A stretch of 64,000 nt of DNA from DATAFF01 sp963744915 (GTDB taxonomy: Bacteria > Pseudomonadota > Alphaproteobacteria > Rhizobiales > Aestuariivirgaceae), in the NCBI GenBank assembly GCA_963744915.1, contig CAVUUY010000018.1, positions 1 through 64,000 on the forward strand. Direction: 5' to 3'. The position numbers were made by a program, and so were the translations under genes. Position 1 is the first letter of the stretch. Every line of letters begins with the position of its first letter. Below the pieces are notes generated by a model. It did no database searches and was not told the DNA's origin. It saw only the letters and a list, made by a program, of their open reading frames with translations. Positions 19,916 through 29,390 of this stretch are shown in pieces.

Positions 19916-20527
19916 TCACCGGTTCAGTGCCGCGACAAGCGCGTTGACGTTGCCACCGTTCTTCGCGATGTAGCGCTGGAAGATGCCGCGCTGCAGGTAG
20001 CTCAAGGAAAAACCAAGCACCGACACATCGAGAATCCGATATTCGCCGCCGCTCCTGGAAAGCTGGAACACCACATTGTAGGTGCTGCCGGTCAGCAGCG
20101 TGACGCGCGTGTTCACAATGACCCGCCCTTCCCTGTCGCGCGTTACCTGGCCGATATCGGTCTTGCCGACCGCATATTCACGCGAGCTGTCGGCGAAATA
20201 GCGCGCCATGAACATGGCGACGCCCTTGTAGTAGCTCGGATAGGCGGAGCGCGACAGCGCACTCTTGTACGGCCCGAGCGCATAATTGGCAATCGCCTCG
20301 ACATTGGCATGGCGGGTGATCACCCGGTGAAAGCTCATCACCGTGCCTTGCCGTTGCGCCGCCATCAGATCGTCGGCAACCCGACGCATATAGGCGGCGG
20401 CCGAGGCCGTGGAGCCCCCTGTTGCGGCCTCGGCGGTGCCCACCTGGGCCCTGCTCTGCGACGTCATGGCAAACGCCAGAAGTGCGGCCGAAAGGAAACT
20501 GCGTCTTCCGATTGAGACGGGCACCAT
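19916..20527 (-). CDS. MlaC-like phospholipid-binding periplasmic protein
   Basis: A second, diverged MlaC-type protein of 203 residues. The leader after ATG 20527 (MVPVSIGRRSFLSAALLAFA) has a twin Arg and ends near SRAQ. Matching positions to its neighbour include ANYALGPYKSAL, YYKGVAMFMARYFA and RILDVSVLGFSLSYLQRGIF. I prefer this ATG because residues encoded upstream look like leader DNA. The pair probably arose by duplication. The gene is transcribed away from the ArsR-methyltransferase gene, so their promoters share the 20528-20703 interval. Confidence 0.85.
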   Translation of the reverse strand: MVPVSIGRRSFLSAALLAFAMTSQSRAQVGTAEAATGGSTASAAAYMRRVADDLMAAQRQGTVMSFHRVITRHANVEAIANYALGPYKSALSRSAYPSYYKGVAMFMARYFADSSREYAVGKTDIGQVTRDREGRVIVNTRVTLLTGSTYNVVFQLSRSGGEYRILDVSVLGFSLSYLQRGIFQRYIAKNGGNVNALVAALNR

Positions 20528-20654
20528 GTCTTTGAACGCCGTGAGTGAACGTCCGAATGAGTAATGGAAAGCCGCCGCTTCCGTCAAATGGAAATGGCCT
20601 TCCATCGATCAGGCAGACAGCCCGACGGGCGACGGCGCTACAAGGTTGCACGTC

Positions 20655-20674
20655 ACATAAAGATATGTTTATGT
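20655..20674. promoter_or_regulatory. Palindromic operator, SahR-like
   Basis: A 20-bp near-perfect palindrome, ACATAAAGATATGTTTATGT, with arms ACATAAA/TTTATGT around GATATG. It lies 30 bases before the start of the ArsR-methyltransferase gene. ArsR-family SahR regulators, which sense S-adenosylhomocysteine, use AT-rich palindromes of this kind at methionine-cycle promoters. The site could also affect the divergent mlaC-like gene. Confidence 0.6.
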
Positions 20675-20703
20675 AGGCAACCAAATGCGAGGCCGAGGTC
20701 GCC

Positions 20704-21699
20704 ATGGAGGATCTGCTCAAGGGTCTGCGCGCCGGTGCCGAAAGCACCCGGCTCAGGCTTTTGTTCATCCTGGCGCATGGCGAATTCAACGTCACCGAGC
20801 TCACCGCCATCCTGGCGCAGAGCCAGCCGCGGGTCAGCCGTCACCTCAAGCTGATGTGCGAGGCCGGTCTGGTCGACCGCCACAAGGAGGGGAGCTGGGT
20901 GCTGTTCCGTCTGTCCGAGACCGGCGCCGGCGCAGCCGTGGCCCGCCTCATCATCGACCTGCTGCCGGCCAATGACGCGCTCCTGCAGCGCGATGGCGAG
21001 CGTCTGGCGAGCATCGTCGAGGCCCGGCAGCGCGCCGCCCAGGCCTATTTCAGCCGGGTTGCCCGCCATTGGGACAAGATCCGCTCCCTGCACGTCGCCG
21101 AGGCCGAGGTCGAGACCGCGCTCGCCAGCCTGGTCGGCACCGCCAATGTCGACATCCTGCTCGATCTCGGCACCGGCACCGGCCGCATGCTCGAACTGTT
21201 CGCCCCGCTCGCCCGCCAGGCTGTCGGCATCGACCAGAGCCGCGAAATGCTCGGCCTCGCCCGCGCCACTATCGAGGCCCGGGGCCTGCGCCATGTTCAG
21301 GTCCGGCACGGCGACCTCTATTCGCTGCCCTATCCGACCGCCTTTGCCGATCTCATCACCATCCACCAGGTGCTGCACTACCTCGATGATCCGCAGCGCG
21401 CGCTCATCGAGGCGGCCCGCGTGCTGCGGCCCGACGGGCGCCTGGCGGTGGTCGATCTCGCTCCGCACCAGCTCGAATTCCTCCGCGAATCCGCCGCCCA
21501 TCGCCGGCTGGGCATTGCGCCTGAGAACCTTGCCCACTGGCTGCGGCGCGGCGGCCTCGAGATTGTCGAGCACCGCCTGCTGCCGCCGCCCCTCGAGCCG
21601 GCGACGCCCGGCCTGTCGGTCTCGCTGTGGCTCGCCCGCCCGGCCGCCGATGCGAGCCGCTCGAAGCAGTCCGAGACCATGGAGCTCGCCGATGAATGA
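20704..21699 (+). CDS. ArsR-family regulator fused to SAM methyltransferase (SahR-like)
   Basis: 331 residues. Residues 1-85 are an ArsR/SmtB winged helix with recognition helix SQPRVSRHLKLMCEAGLVDR. Residues about 115-310 are a class I methyltransferase fold with motif I LDLGTGTGRM (154-163) and ITIHQVLHYLDDP. Its stop overlaps the metF start by eight bases, so both are coupled. In alphaproteobacteria regulators of this two-domain form control methionine/SAM recycling; the methyltransferase domain probably senses SAM or SAH rather than methylating. A palindrome 30 bases upstream is a likely autoregulatory operator. The ligand is inferred, not visible. Confidence 0.85.
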   Translation: MEDLLKGLRAGAESTRLRLLFILAHGEFNVTELTAILAQSQPRVSRHLKLMCEAGLVDRHKEGSWVLFRLSETGAGAAVARLIIDLLPANDALLQRDGERLASIVEARQRAAQAYFSRVARHWDKIRSLHVAEAEVETALASLVGTANVDILLDLGTGTGRMLELFAPLARQAVGIDQSREMLGLARATIEARGLRHVQVRHGDLYSLPYPTAFADLITIHQVLHYLDDPQRALIEAARVLRPDGRLAVVDLAPHQLEFLRESAAHRRLGIAPENLAHWLRRGGLEIVEHRLLPPPLEPATPGLSVSLWLARPAADASRSKQSETMELADE

Positions 21700-22567
21700 A
21701 TCGAAGCCGATCGAGGTCTCCTTCGAGTTCTTCCCGCCCAAGACGCCGGAGGCCGAGACCGCGCTGTGGGAGGCGATCCGCAAGCTCGAGGCCTTCGCTC
21801 CGAGCTATGTCTCGATCACCTATGGCGCCGGCGGCTCGACCCAGGATGCGACGCTTGCCACCGTCACGCGGATTGCCCGCGAGACCAGGCTTTGCCCCGC
21901 CCCGCACCTCACCTGCGTCGGCAAGACCAGGCATGAGGTCGACGAGGTGGTGCGCTCGATCGGCCGCACCGGCATCCGCCGCATCGTGGCCTTGCGCGGC
22001 GATCCGCCCGGCGGCGGCACCCGCTACGAGCCAACTCCCGGCGGCTATATCAACGCCGCCGAGCTTGTCGGCGGCATCCGTGCCCTCGGCGATTTCGAGA
22101 TTTCGGTTGCCGCCTATCCCGAGAAGCACCCGGAGTCCTTCACCCTCGAGGTCGACCTCGCCATGCTCGCCGCCAAGGTCGACAATGGTGCTACCTCGGC
22201 CCTGACCCAGTTCTTCTTCGACAATTCCGCCTATTTCCGATTCCTCGACCGGGCGCGGGCCCGCGGCATCGACATTCCGATCATTCCCGGCATCCTGCCG
22301 GTAACCAATTTCGAGCGCGTCAGGCAGGTCGCCGAACGCTGCGGCGCCCGCCTGACCGCCGCCTTCGCCCGTCGCTTCGAGGGGCTGGAGAACGCGCCCG
22401 AGGAACGCCGCCTGGTGGCCGCCGCGGTCGCCGCCGAGCAGGTGACGGCGCTGCGCGCCGAGGGCGTCAACAGCTTCCATTTCTACACGCTCAACCGCGC
22501 CGATGTCGTGTTCGCCATCTGCCGGATGCTCGGGCTGGGCGGCAGCACCCACATGGCCGCGGCCTGA
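21692..22567 (+). CDS. metF: Methylenetetrahydrofolate reductase
   Basis: FAD-dependent reduction of 5,10-methylene-THF to 5-methyl-THF, supplying the methyl group for methionine. 291 residues, normal MetF length. Signatures: SFEFFPPKTPEAE at the start, SITYGAGGSTQDATL, HLTCVGKTR, IVALRGDPP, QFFFDNSAYFRFLDRARA, and PGILPVTNF. The ATG at 21692 lies inside the 3' end of the regulator gene (ATGAATGA), so the two are translationally coupled. Confidence 0.97.
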   Translation: MNESKPIEVSFEFFPPKTPEAETALWEAIRKLEAFAPSYVSITYGAGGSTQDATLATVTRIARETRLCPAPHLTCVGKTRHEVDEVVRSIGRTGIRRIVALRGDPPGGGTRYEPTPGGYINAAELVGGIRALGDFEISVAAYPEKHPESFTLEVDLAMLAAKVDNGATSALTQFFFDNSAYFRFLDRARARGIDIPIIPGILPVTNFERVRQVAERCGARLTAAFARRFEGLENAPEERRLVAAAVAAEQVTALRAEGVNSFHFYTLNRADVVFAICRMLGLGGSTHMAAA

Positions 22568-22603
22568 ACGGCGGAATGCAACCCTCCACCCAGGCGGCTC
22601 GCG

Positions 22604-24610
22604 CTAAAGCGGGCGCCCGATCGCCTCGGCCGTCACCAGGCCGTCGAACAAGCCGTTGTCGTCCACCGCATCGGGCAGCAGCTTCAAATCGCGCTTGACC
22701 GAAACCTCGACCATGGTCGCACCCATGGCGAGCGCCGCCTCGCTGGCGAGTCGCCGCGCCGCCGTTTCGGCCCGGGTCAGCGCCTCCTTGGCCGTGCTCG
22801 TCACCATCACCCCATCGGGCAGGTGAACGCGGAAGGCGCCCGCCCCATCGCCGGTGATGGCAATGGTGACGCTGCGCGCCACCACGCCGCTGGCGGCGCC
22901 GACTGCATTGGCCACCGCCCAGTGCTCCGGAAAGACGATCTCGCAGTCGAGCCGGCGCGCCGCTTCCGGATGATAGACCTTGACCGGGCCGCCCACCGCC
23001 ACCACCGGCAGGGCCGGCTTGAGCCCGACAGCGGCAAGCCCCACCCGGCGTTGGCCGCGGCTTGCCGCATCGATCAGCAATGCCGCTCCGGCGAGCGGCC
23101 GACCGGCGGCGCCGATCGCCACTTCGAGCAAGGCCCTGGCCGACAGCCGCACCGTCTCCGACCAGATCTCGCGGCACAGCGCTTCCGCCGCATCGCCGGT
23201 CGGCGGCCCGAGGCCGCGCCCCCGTGCCGCCAGCCGCGCCGCCGCGACCGCCGCCGAGCGCGACCAGTTGTCCTGGAGCCCGAGCACATGCGCCGCGTCC
23301 GACGGCGTCAGCGCGGCAATCTGGACCAGTCCCTTGCGGGCAAGGGCGGCAAGGCTGCGCTGCGCCCCGGACGAGACCGCCACCCGGCGCATCGCCTTGG
23401 GCTCCGCGCCGATCAACCCCATGAGCTCGCCTTCGCGGGCCGTGAGCTCGATCCGCGGCATCGCCGCGGCGGCCGATCCGAGCGGCCGCATGACAAAGCG
23501 CCCAGCCCCCGACAACGCCTCGGGATCGGCAAGCTCGCGCTCGAGCTCGTCGATCACGGACGGGAAGCTCTGTCCGATCAGCGACACCGGGACTGCCCGC
23601 TCCGGCCCGATCGTCATCGCTCCATCGAGCCCGAAGCTGACCTCGCTGTCGCCGCCCAGCCCCACCGTCTTGACGTCGATCGCCCGCACCATGGTGCGCC
23701 AGCCGCCGATCTCGGCCCCGGTCTCGGCGACCAAGGGGCGGCCATTCTCCAGGATCCCGAGATCGGTGGTGGTGCCGCCCATGTCGGTGAGGATGAAATT
23801 CTCGAGGCCCGACAGGGTTGCCGCGCCGACGAGGCTCGCCGCCGGGCCCGACAGGACGGTCTCGATCGGCCGGAGCGCCACCTGCTCCGCCAGCGCCAGC
23901 GTGCCGTCGCCGCGGGTGATCATCAGCGGCGCATCGATCCCGAGCCCGCCCATCGCCTGGGCGACGGCGGCAATCAGCGACGAGATCCGCGGGATGAGCC
24001 GGGCATTGAGCGCCGCCGTCAGCGCCCGCCGCGGCGCGTCGAGCGAGGAGGTGAGCTCGCTCGACAGCGTCACCGGGCGGCCGCTCGTCGTCTCGATCAG
24101 CGCGCGGGCGCGATGCTCATGCGCCGGGTTGCGCACCGCGAAGGCCGCCGCCACGGCAAAAGCCTCGACGCTGCCCCGGTGCCGCTCGATCGCCCGCATG
24201 AGCGCTGCCTCGTCGAGCGGCATCGCCGCCTCGCCATTGTGGTCGTGCCCACCCGCCACATGCTCGATCGGCATGTCCGGGAACGCTCGGACCAGGCCCG
24301 AGCGCTCCGCCATATGGCGGTCGAAGCCGATCAGGATGACGGCGATCGGGCTGCCATGGCCCTCGACGACCGCATTGGTCGCAAGCGTCGTCGACACCGC
24401 CACCAGCCGGATGCGGCGGGCGGCCGTGGGCTCGAGGGCCGCCAGCGCCCGCGCGAGCGCCTCGTTGACCCCGAGCGCCAGGTTGCCCCGGCTGGTCAGC
24501 GCCTTGGCGGCTGCCACCACGCGCCGGCTTTCGCCATCGATCAGCACGGCATCGGTATAGGTGCCGCCGGTATCGACGCCGGCCAGCAGCGGCGCGTGGG
24601 GTGCGTTCAT
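22604..24610 (-). CDS. Hydantoinase/oxoprolinase HyuA-family protein
   Basis: 668 residues. It opens with the actin-like phosphate-binding motif GVDTGGTYTDAVLIDGE, then STTLATNAVVEGHGSPIAV, LSGPAASLVGAATL and DMGGTTTDLGILENGRP. This is the family of ATP-dependent N-methylhydantoinase A, 5-oxoprolinase and acetophenone carboxylase alpha-like subunits, which open or carboxylate amides and ketones using ATP. The usual HyuB partner is absent next door, so this belongs to a single-subunit subgroup or works with a distant partner. It is convergent with metF, and the substrate is unknown. Confidence 0.85.
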   Translation of the reverse strand: MNAPHAPLLAGVDTGGTYTDAVLIDGESRRVVAAAKALTSRGNLALGVNEALARALAALEPTAARRIRLVAVSTTLATNAVVEGHGSPIAVILIGFDRHMAERSGLVRAFPDMPIEHVAGGHDHNGEAAMPLDEAALMRAIERHRGSVEAFAVAAAFAVRNPAHEHRARALIETTSGRPVTLSSELTSSLDAPRRALTAALNARLIPRISSLIAAVAQAMGGLGIDAPLMITRGDGTLALAEQVALRPIETVLSGPAASLVGAATLSGLENFILTDMGGTTTDLGILENGRPLVAETGAEIGGWRTMVRAIDVKTVGLGGDSEVSFGLDGAMTIGPERAVPVSLIGQSFPSVIDELERELADPEALSGAGRFVMRPLGSAAAAMPRIELTAREGELMGLIGAEPKAMRRVAVSSGAQRSLAALARKGLVQIAALTPSDAAHVLGLQDNWSRSAAVAAARLAARGRGLGPPTGDAAEALCREIWSETVRLSARALLEVAIGAAGRPLAGAALLIDAASRGQRRVGLAAVGLKPALPVVAVGGPVKVYHPEAARRLDCEIVFPEHWAVANAVGAASGVVARSVTIAITGDGAGAFRVHLPDGVMVTSTAKEALTRAETAARRLASEAALAMGATMVEVSVKRDLKLLPDAVDDNGLFDGLVTAEAIGRPL

Positions 24611-24627
24611 CAGGACTGCCTGCTGCC

Positions 24628-25881
24628 TTACTGTTTGTGGCGCGTTTTCCTGGGCATGTTTCTCCGTATCTCTGCCTCGAATTGCCTTTTTGTGTTCATT
24701 GGCGGCTCTCTTCCTTCAGTTTCTGCGGTTTTCTTGTACACGAGGCTCACCGGCGTCTCTCCGTTCCTGTCCTTGGCAAAGGGATCAACCCCTTGCGCTA
24801 CCAGCGTCATGAAGATCTGTTGGTTGTAGTAATCCGCGCAACAACAATCATGGAGCACGTTCTGGCCATTTGCTCCCGTGGCCTTGAGATTGAACTTGGA
24901 GCACCAGGCAAAAGGCTTCGACAGAGTGCCCTTGACAAGTTCCTCAAAGCCCACGCCCGTGACGAACAGATTGGCTAGGTGCTCGCTATCGATGATAATC
25001 TTGCCAAGGAGAGTCTTGCCGTCGATGAGTATATCGGTGTTGGCGCCGCGAGCGATCAAGTGCTGAAATAAGTCAATCTGGCCACGCTTGTAGACGATCT
25101 CCAGCGGCGAGACGCCGCCGACGTAATCCGGAATCGGGGCGCCAAAATTGATCAGGGTCATAATCACCGGTGGAATGTCGTGCTTGATGGCATATGCCAT
25201 CAGCGTCAGCTCTTCCCCTTCTTCCGTGACCAGCGGCGCCGCCAGATCGACGACCCTCTTATCCACGAGCACCACAACAACGTCATAGCGCTTTCGAGCG
25301 AGCGCTGCCCTAATGATCTCGGGGCACGGGCGAGTACCCGAAGCGAGGAGTTTGTCGATGCGTTCAATGGTCTCCCGACCGGCGGTATAGGCGCGGAGGA
25401 GATGGAGCCAGGCGTTGAGTGCCAAAGTTTCTTTAAGCGTCGCGGAGTTGCACTTCCGGACTTCTTCCCGCATATCTTCGAACACCTGAGGAACTACGGC
25501 GTCATCGACTTCATCGAGTATTGATCTTGTGATCAATTCTCGCTGGTCATATTCATCCATCTCGGGGTCCATGGCGGTCGCGAGCGTGCTTTCGATGGCC
25601 TGGCAAATCACCTCGCTTCGCTTCATCGCCAATCTGGCGCAAGCCGCCTTGCGGTGTTGGGGGTCGCCTTTCGCGCCAGGCAGGCTGAGATAGTCGATCA
25701 TGACGGTCATTCGAGCTGCCACGGAGATTGACCGCGAGACGCGATCAACATGGGAAGGCAAATTCTGCGTGCCGTCGCCAAAGGCGATTTCCGCCGAACT
25801 TTCCGGCAAATGCGGCTCGCTCCCGCGTGGCGCGGGCGACGGTGAACGCGATGGGGGCAAGGAACCAGGAAAACTCCACAT
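24628..25881 (-). CDS. Ankyrin-repeat protein of foreign appearance
   Basis: 417 residues; the ATG at 25881 is preceded by GGAGAAAAG. The C-terminal half has ankyrin-like units: ELTLMAYAIKHDIPPVIMTL, VSPLEIVYKRGQIDLFQHLI, ANGQNVLHDCCCAD with TLVAQGVDPFAKDRNGETP. The N-terminal ~150 residues are helical and acidic (DPEMDEYDQRELITRSILDE). The last ~20 residues are strongly basic. Codon use is less GC-rich than HyuA before or the flavoprotein after it. No signal peptide or enzyme motif is seen. A protein-protein scaffold or an effector-like protein are both possible. Confidence 0.7.
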   Translation of the reverse strand: MWSFPGSLPPSRSPSPAPRGSEPHLPESSAEIAFGDGTQNLPSHVDRVSRSISVAARMTVMIDYLSLPGAKGDPQHRKAACARLAMKRSEVICQAIESTLATAMDPEMDEYDQRELITRSILDEVDDAVVPQVFEDMREEVRKCNSATLKETLALNAWLHLLRAYTAGRETIERIDKLLASGTRPCPEIIRAALARKRYDVVVVLVDKRVVDLAAPLVTEEGEELTLMAYAIKHDIPPVIMTLINFGAPIPDYVGGVSPLEIVYKRGQIDLFQHLIARGANTDILIDGKTLLGKIIIDSEHLANLFVTGVGFEELVKGTLSKPFAWCSKFNLKATGANGQNVLHDCCCADYYNQQIFMTLVAQGVDPFAKDRNGETPVSLVYKKTAETEGREPPMNTKRQFEAEIRRNMPRKTRHKQ

Positions 25882-26025
25882 GACTTTTCTCCAATAATGG
25901 GTGGACAGACGGGGCTCAAGCTCTCTACGCGCTCGCGGCAGGGATGCTTGTGCTGATCAGCACAGGCGCGTGCCGATTTCAAAAGCCCCATTGCCGGCGG
26001 TCCCCGGCTCGGCGAAAATGCGCCC

Positions 26026-28010
26026 ATGCCGACCGCCTTCCCCCATCTCTTCCAGCCGCTGCAGCTGCGCCACAAGACCCTCGCGCAACCGCATCGTCTT
26101 CGGCGCCCACACCGCCAACATGGCGGAGCAGGGCCTCCCCGGCGAGCGCCATCGCGGCTATTACGAGGAGCGGGCCCGCGGCGGCGCGGCGATGATCGTG
26201 GTCGAGCCGGTGCCGGTCCATCGCACCGCCGTGCTGACCCGCGGCAATTTTCGCCATGCGAGCGACGAGATCATCCCGCATTTCCGCAAGGTCACCGACG
26301 CCGTCCATGCCCATGGCACGGTGATCCTGCATCAGCTCTACCATGTCGGCCAGCATGGCGACTTCGACAATTCCTTCGCACCGAACTGGTCGCCCTCGGG
26401 CCTGCCCTCCTTCCACGACAGCGACGGCAGCCACGCGCATGAGCGAGGCCGAGATCGAGGAGGTGATCGACGGCTTCGTCGCCGCCGGCCGCCGCGCCAG
26501 GGCGTCGGGCTTCGACGGCATCGAGCTGTTCGCCGCCTATCATGCGCTGATCGACCAGTTCTGGACGCCGTGGTCGAACCGCCGCGACGACCGCTGGGGC
26601 GGCAGCCTCGAGAACCGCACCCGCATCTCCTCGGAGATCATCCGCCGCATCCGCCGCGCCGTCGGCGACGACTTCATCATCGGCCTGGCGGTGAACCTCC
26701 ATCCCGAGATCGCGGTGTCGCTGTCGGTCGAAGCCATGCAGGAGATCATCGCCTGGCACGACGAGCGCCAGCTCATCGACTATGTGACCTGCGGCACCGG
26801 CAGCTATTTCGACCACACCGGCATCATCCCCAATGTCTTCTTCCCCGACAAGCTCGGCGCCCCCTATGCCGAGGCGCTGAAGGCGGTGGTGCGCCATGCC
26901 CGGGTGCAGGCCGAGAGCCATATCCGCACGCCGGAGAATGCCGACTATGTCGTGGCGGCGGGCCAGGCCGACATGGTCTCGATCGTGCGCGGCCAGATCG
27001 CCGACCCCCATCTCGCCGCCAAGGCGCGCGACGGCCGCGCCGACGACATCCGGCCCTGCCTCTCCTGCAACCAGATGTGCTGGGGCCGCCGCTATCGCGA
27101 CTACTGGATCTCCTGCCTGATCAACCCTTCGGCGGGGCGCGAATTCGAATGGGGCGGCGACCGCTTCACGCCGGCGGCGCGGCCCAAGACCGTGCTGGTG
27201 GTCGGCGGCGGCGTCGCCGGCCTCGAAGCGGCGCGGGTTGCCGCCGAGCGTGGCCACCGCGTCACCCTGGTCGAAGCCGCTCCCGACCTCGGCGGCCAGT
27301 TCCGCCTTGCCGGCATGCAGCCGCGCCGCGGCCAGATCCTCGATTTCCTCGACTGGTACGAGCGCCAGCTGACCAGGCTGCAGGTCGCGGTCCGGCTCAA
27401 CACGCCGTTCGATGCCGACGACATCAAGGCCTTCGGCGCCGACGAGGTCATCCTGGCGCCGGGCTCGCAGCCGGCCGGCACCGGCTTCCAGCGCGCCCTG
27501 CCGCAGCATGACGCCCTGCCCGGCATCGCGCGCGGCAATGTCTGGTCGGCCGAGGAGGTGATGCAGCGAAGCGCCCGCCTCGGAGGCCGCGTCATCGTCC
27601 TCGACGAAGGCGCCAATTGGAAGGGATCGGGCACCGCCCTCTTCATCGCCGAGCAGGGCGCCGAGGTCGTCCTCGTCACGCCGGCGGCGTCCGCCATGGC
27701 CGAGATGGCGCGCACCAATGCCGACATCCAGCTGCGGGTCCGCCTGCGCCAGCTCGGCGCCCGCCTGATGACCGACAGCGCCATCCGCGAATGGCATGGC
27801 GACGGCGCCACCGTCTTCGCCTATGGCGGTGCCGATGAGCGCATCGCCGCCAATTCGCTCGTCCTCTCCTGCACCAACATCGCCGATACCACGCTCGCCG
27901 AGGCGCTGGCCGATGCGCCGCTTGCCATCTCGCTCGTCGGCGACGTGGTGGCGCCGCGCACCGCGGTGATGGCGATCTACGAGGGGCGCAAGCGCGGCAT
28001 GGCCGTGTAG
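26026..28010 (+). pseudogene. Old-yellow-enzyme/FAD demethylase-type flavoprotein, two frameshifts
   Basis: Rebuilt length about 660 residues. N-terminal FMN barrel: MPTAFPHLFQPLQLRHKTL, NRIVFGAHTANMAEQGLPG, ILHQLYHVGQHGD and WSNRRDDRWGGSLENRTRIS. A 4Fe-4S site CLSCNQMCWGRR with a further Cys in YWISCLINPS follows, then a FAD/NAD(P) domain VLVVGGGVAGLEAARVAAER. This is the architecture of trimethylamine dehydrogenase, 2,4-dienoyl-CoA reductase and betaine or N-methylproline demethylases. Two extra bases, at about 26083 (CTCGCGCAACC) and 26436 (CACGCGCATGAG), split it into three frames. Both lie in GCGC contexts and the rest is perfectly conserved, so sequencing error or very recent loss is likely. 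Confidence 0.8.
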
Positions 28011-28019
28011 CGAAGCGCC

Positions 28020-29279
28020 ATGCCCGAGCGAGAAAGCGCCTTCTCCACTCTCCGGGCCATTCCGATCAGGCTGCCGGACTTTGTCGAGACGATGCTGCGC
28101 GCCGGCACCGCCGGCTACCCGCCGCGCCGCCGCCGCGGCCTGATCATCGCCAATGCGACCGGCTATCTCGCGGCCGCCTCGTCGCTGATCTATGCCGCGA
28201 CCTACGCCGCCCATGATTTCGCCGGCTTGCAGCCCCTGATCATCGGCAATGTGCTCTCAGCGCTGTGCACTGCCTCGGTCCCCCTGCTCCACCGCTTCGG
28301 CGGCAGCGCCGCGGCAGTGTGGCTCGCGACGGTGCTGTTCGGGAGCATGCTCTATTTCATCGCCTATCTCGGCCGCGATTCCGGCATCCAGCTGAACTAT
28401 ATCGGCGCCGCCGCCGTGACCCTTGCCGTGCTCGGCCTCGAGCGGCTGGCCCTGGCCATCCTGATCGCCGTCATCGCGCTTCTCTGCCATCTCGCCGGCT
28501 GGTTCCTGTTCCCACCCGACAAGGCGCTCGTCCTCGAAGACAGCTGGTTCCTCGACCAGCTCTATGTCAACTCCGCCGTCTCGATCATGGCGATCATCTT
28601 CGTCATCGTGTTCTATGGGTTCCGGCTCGCCTTCCTCGCCGAGCAGCGGATCGATGCCCTGCTGCACAAGATGATGCCGGCCGAGATCGTACACCGCCTG
28701 AAGGAGCGGCCCGGCGAGACCATCGCCAATTCCTACGACGCGGCAACGATCCTGTTCGCCGATCTCAAAGGCTTCACCCCGCTGTCCAAGGTGCTGGGGC
28801 CGCAGCGCATCGTCAGGCTGCTCGATGAGCTGTTCATCGCCTTCGACCGCGAGGCGATCGCGGCCGGCATGATCCAGGTCAAGACCATCGGCGATGGCTA
28901 TATGGCGGTGGCGGGCCTGCCTATGCCCTCACCCGATCATGCCGAGGCGGCGATCCGTCTCGCCTCGGCGCTGCTCAAGGCGGCAAGGCAGGTCGGGCGC
29001 CGCCACGGCCTCGATCTCAGCATGCGGATCGGCGTCGCGACCGGACCGGTGCTCGCCGGGGTGATCGGCCAGGCCAAGGTCACCTACGACGTCTGGGGCG
29101 ATACGGTCAATCTCGCGGCTCGGCTTGAATCCTACGGCGAGCCCGGCCGCATCCATCTGAGCGCCGCCACCCGCGCCGCCCTCGGGCCGGCCCATGCCTT
29201 CACCCCGCCGACGATGATCGACCTGAAGGGCGTCGGTGCCGTCGAGACGTCCTTTCTCTTGGTGAGTAGTGAGTGGTGA
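28020..29279 (+). CDS. Membrane class III adenylate cyclase
   Basis: 419 residues. About six membrane helices fill residues 40-205, followed by a HAMP-less linker (LLHKMMPAEIVHRLKERPGE) and a class III cyclase domain. Metal-binding Asp residues are in TILFADLKGFTPLSK and KTIGDGYMAVAGLP. The transition-state region IGVATGPVLAGVIGQAK and VWGDTVNLAARLES is intact, so it should make cAMP from ATP. It starts nine bases after the flavoprotein stop. The last codons and the stop lie inside a GTGAGTAGT-type repeat, so the C terminus may have been altered by repeat insertion. Confidence 0.9.
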   Translation: MPERESAFSTLRAIPIRLPDFVETMLRAGTAGYPPRRRRGLIIANATGYLAAASSLIYAATYAAHDFAGLQPLIIGNVLSALCTASVPLLHRFGGSAAAVWLATVLFGSMLYFIAYLGRDSGIQLNYIGAAAVTLAVLGLERLALAILIAVIALLCHLAGWFLFPPDKALVLEDSWFLDQLYVNSAVSIMAIIFVIVFYGFRLAFLAEQRIDALLHKMMPAEIVHRLKERPGETIANSYDAATILFADLKGFTPLSKVLGPQRIVRLLDELFIAFDREAIAAGMIQVKTIGDGYMAVAGLPMPSPDHAEAAIRLASALLKAARQVGRRHGLDLSMRIGVATGPVLAGVIGQAKVTYDVWGDTVNLAARLESYGEPGRIHLSAATRAALGPAHAFTPPTMIDLKGVGAVETSFLLVSSEW

Positions 29280-29390
29280 GTGGTGAGTGGTGAGTAGTGG
29301 GATAGGTAACAGGAAGCAGGGCAGTATCCTTGCCTATTGCCTATTGCCCACTACTCACTACTCCCGATCTCACTACTCACCACTCCCCTA
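29262..29390. repeat. Low-complexity inverted repeat between convergent genes
   Basis: Tandem GTGAGTGGTGAGTAGT-type units at 29262-29301 are mirrored by ACTACTCACTACTC-type units at 29350-29387. GCCTATTGCCTATTGCC occurs between them. The arms can pair into a long hairpin between the cyclase and the oxidoreductase genes, which converge here, so a bidirectional terminator role is plausible. The cyclase stop codon lies inside the left arm. Confidence 0.6.

Noticed and set aside
20528..20703. SAM riboswitch upstream of the metF unit
   Set aside because: The leader is too short and shows only the palindromic operator; no riboswitch-like pairing was recognised.
22823..24829. Long plus-strand open frame opposite the HyuA gene
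   Set aside because: It is the antisense of a clear HyuA gene in GC-rich DNA; its product is Arg/His-rich with no motif.
26026..28010. Programmed frameshifting in the flavoprotein
   Set aside because: Two insertions of one base without slippery heptamers or stimulatory structures; error or recent mutation is simpler.
26292..28214. 640-codon minus-strand open frame opposite the flavoprotein
   Set aside because: Antisense shadow of a well-supported FMN/FAD enzyme; composition is Gly/Asp/His-rich and lacks a start signal.
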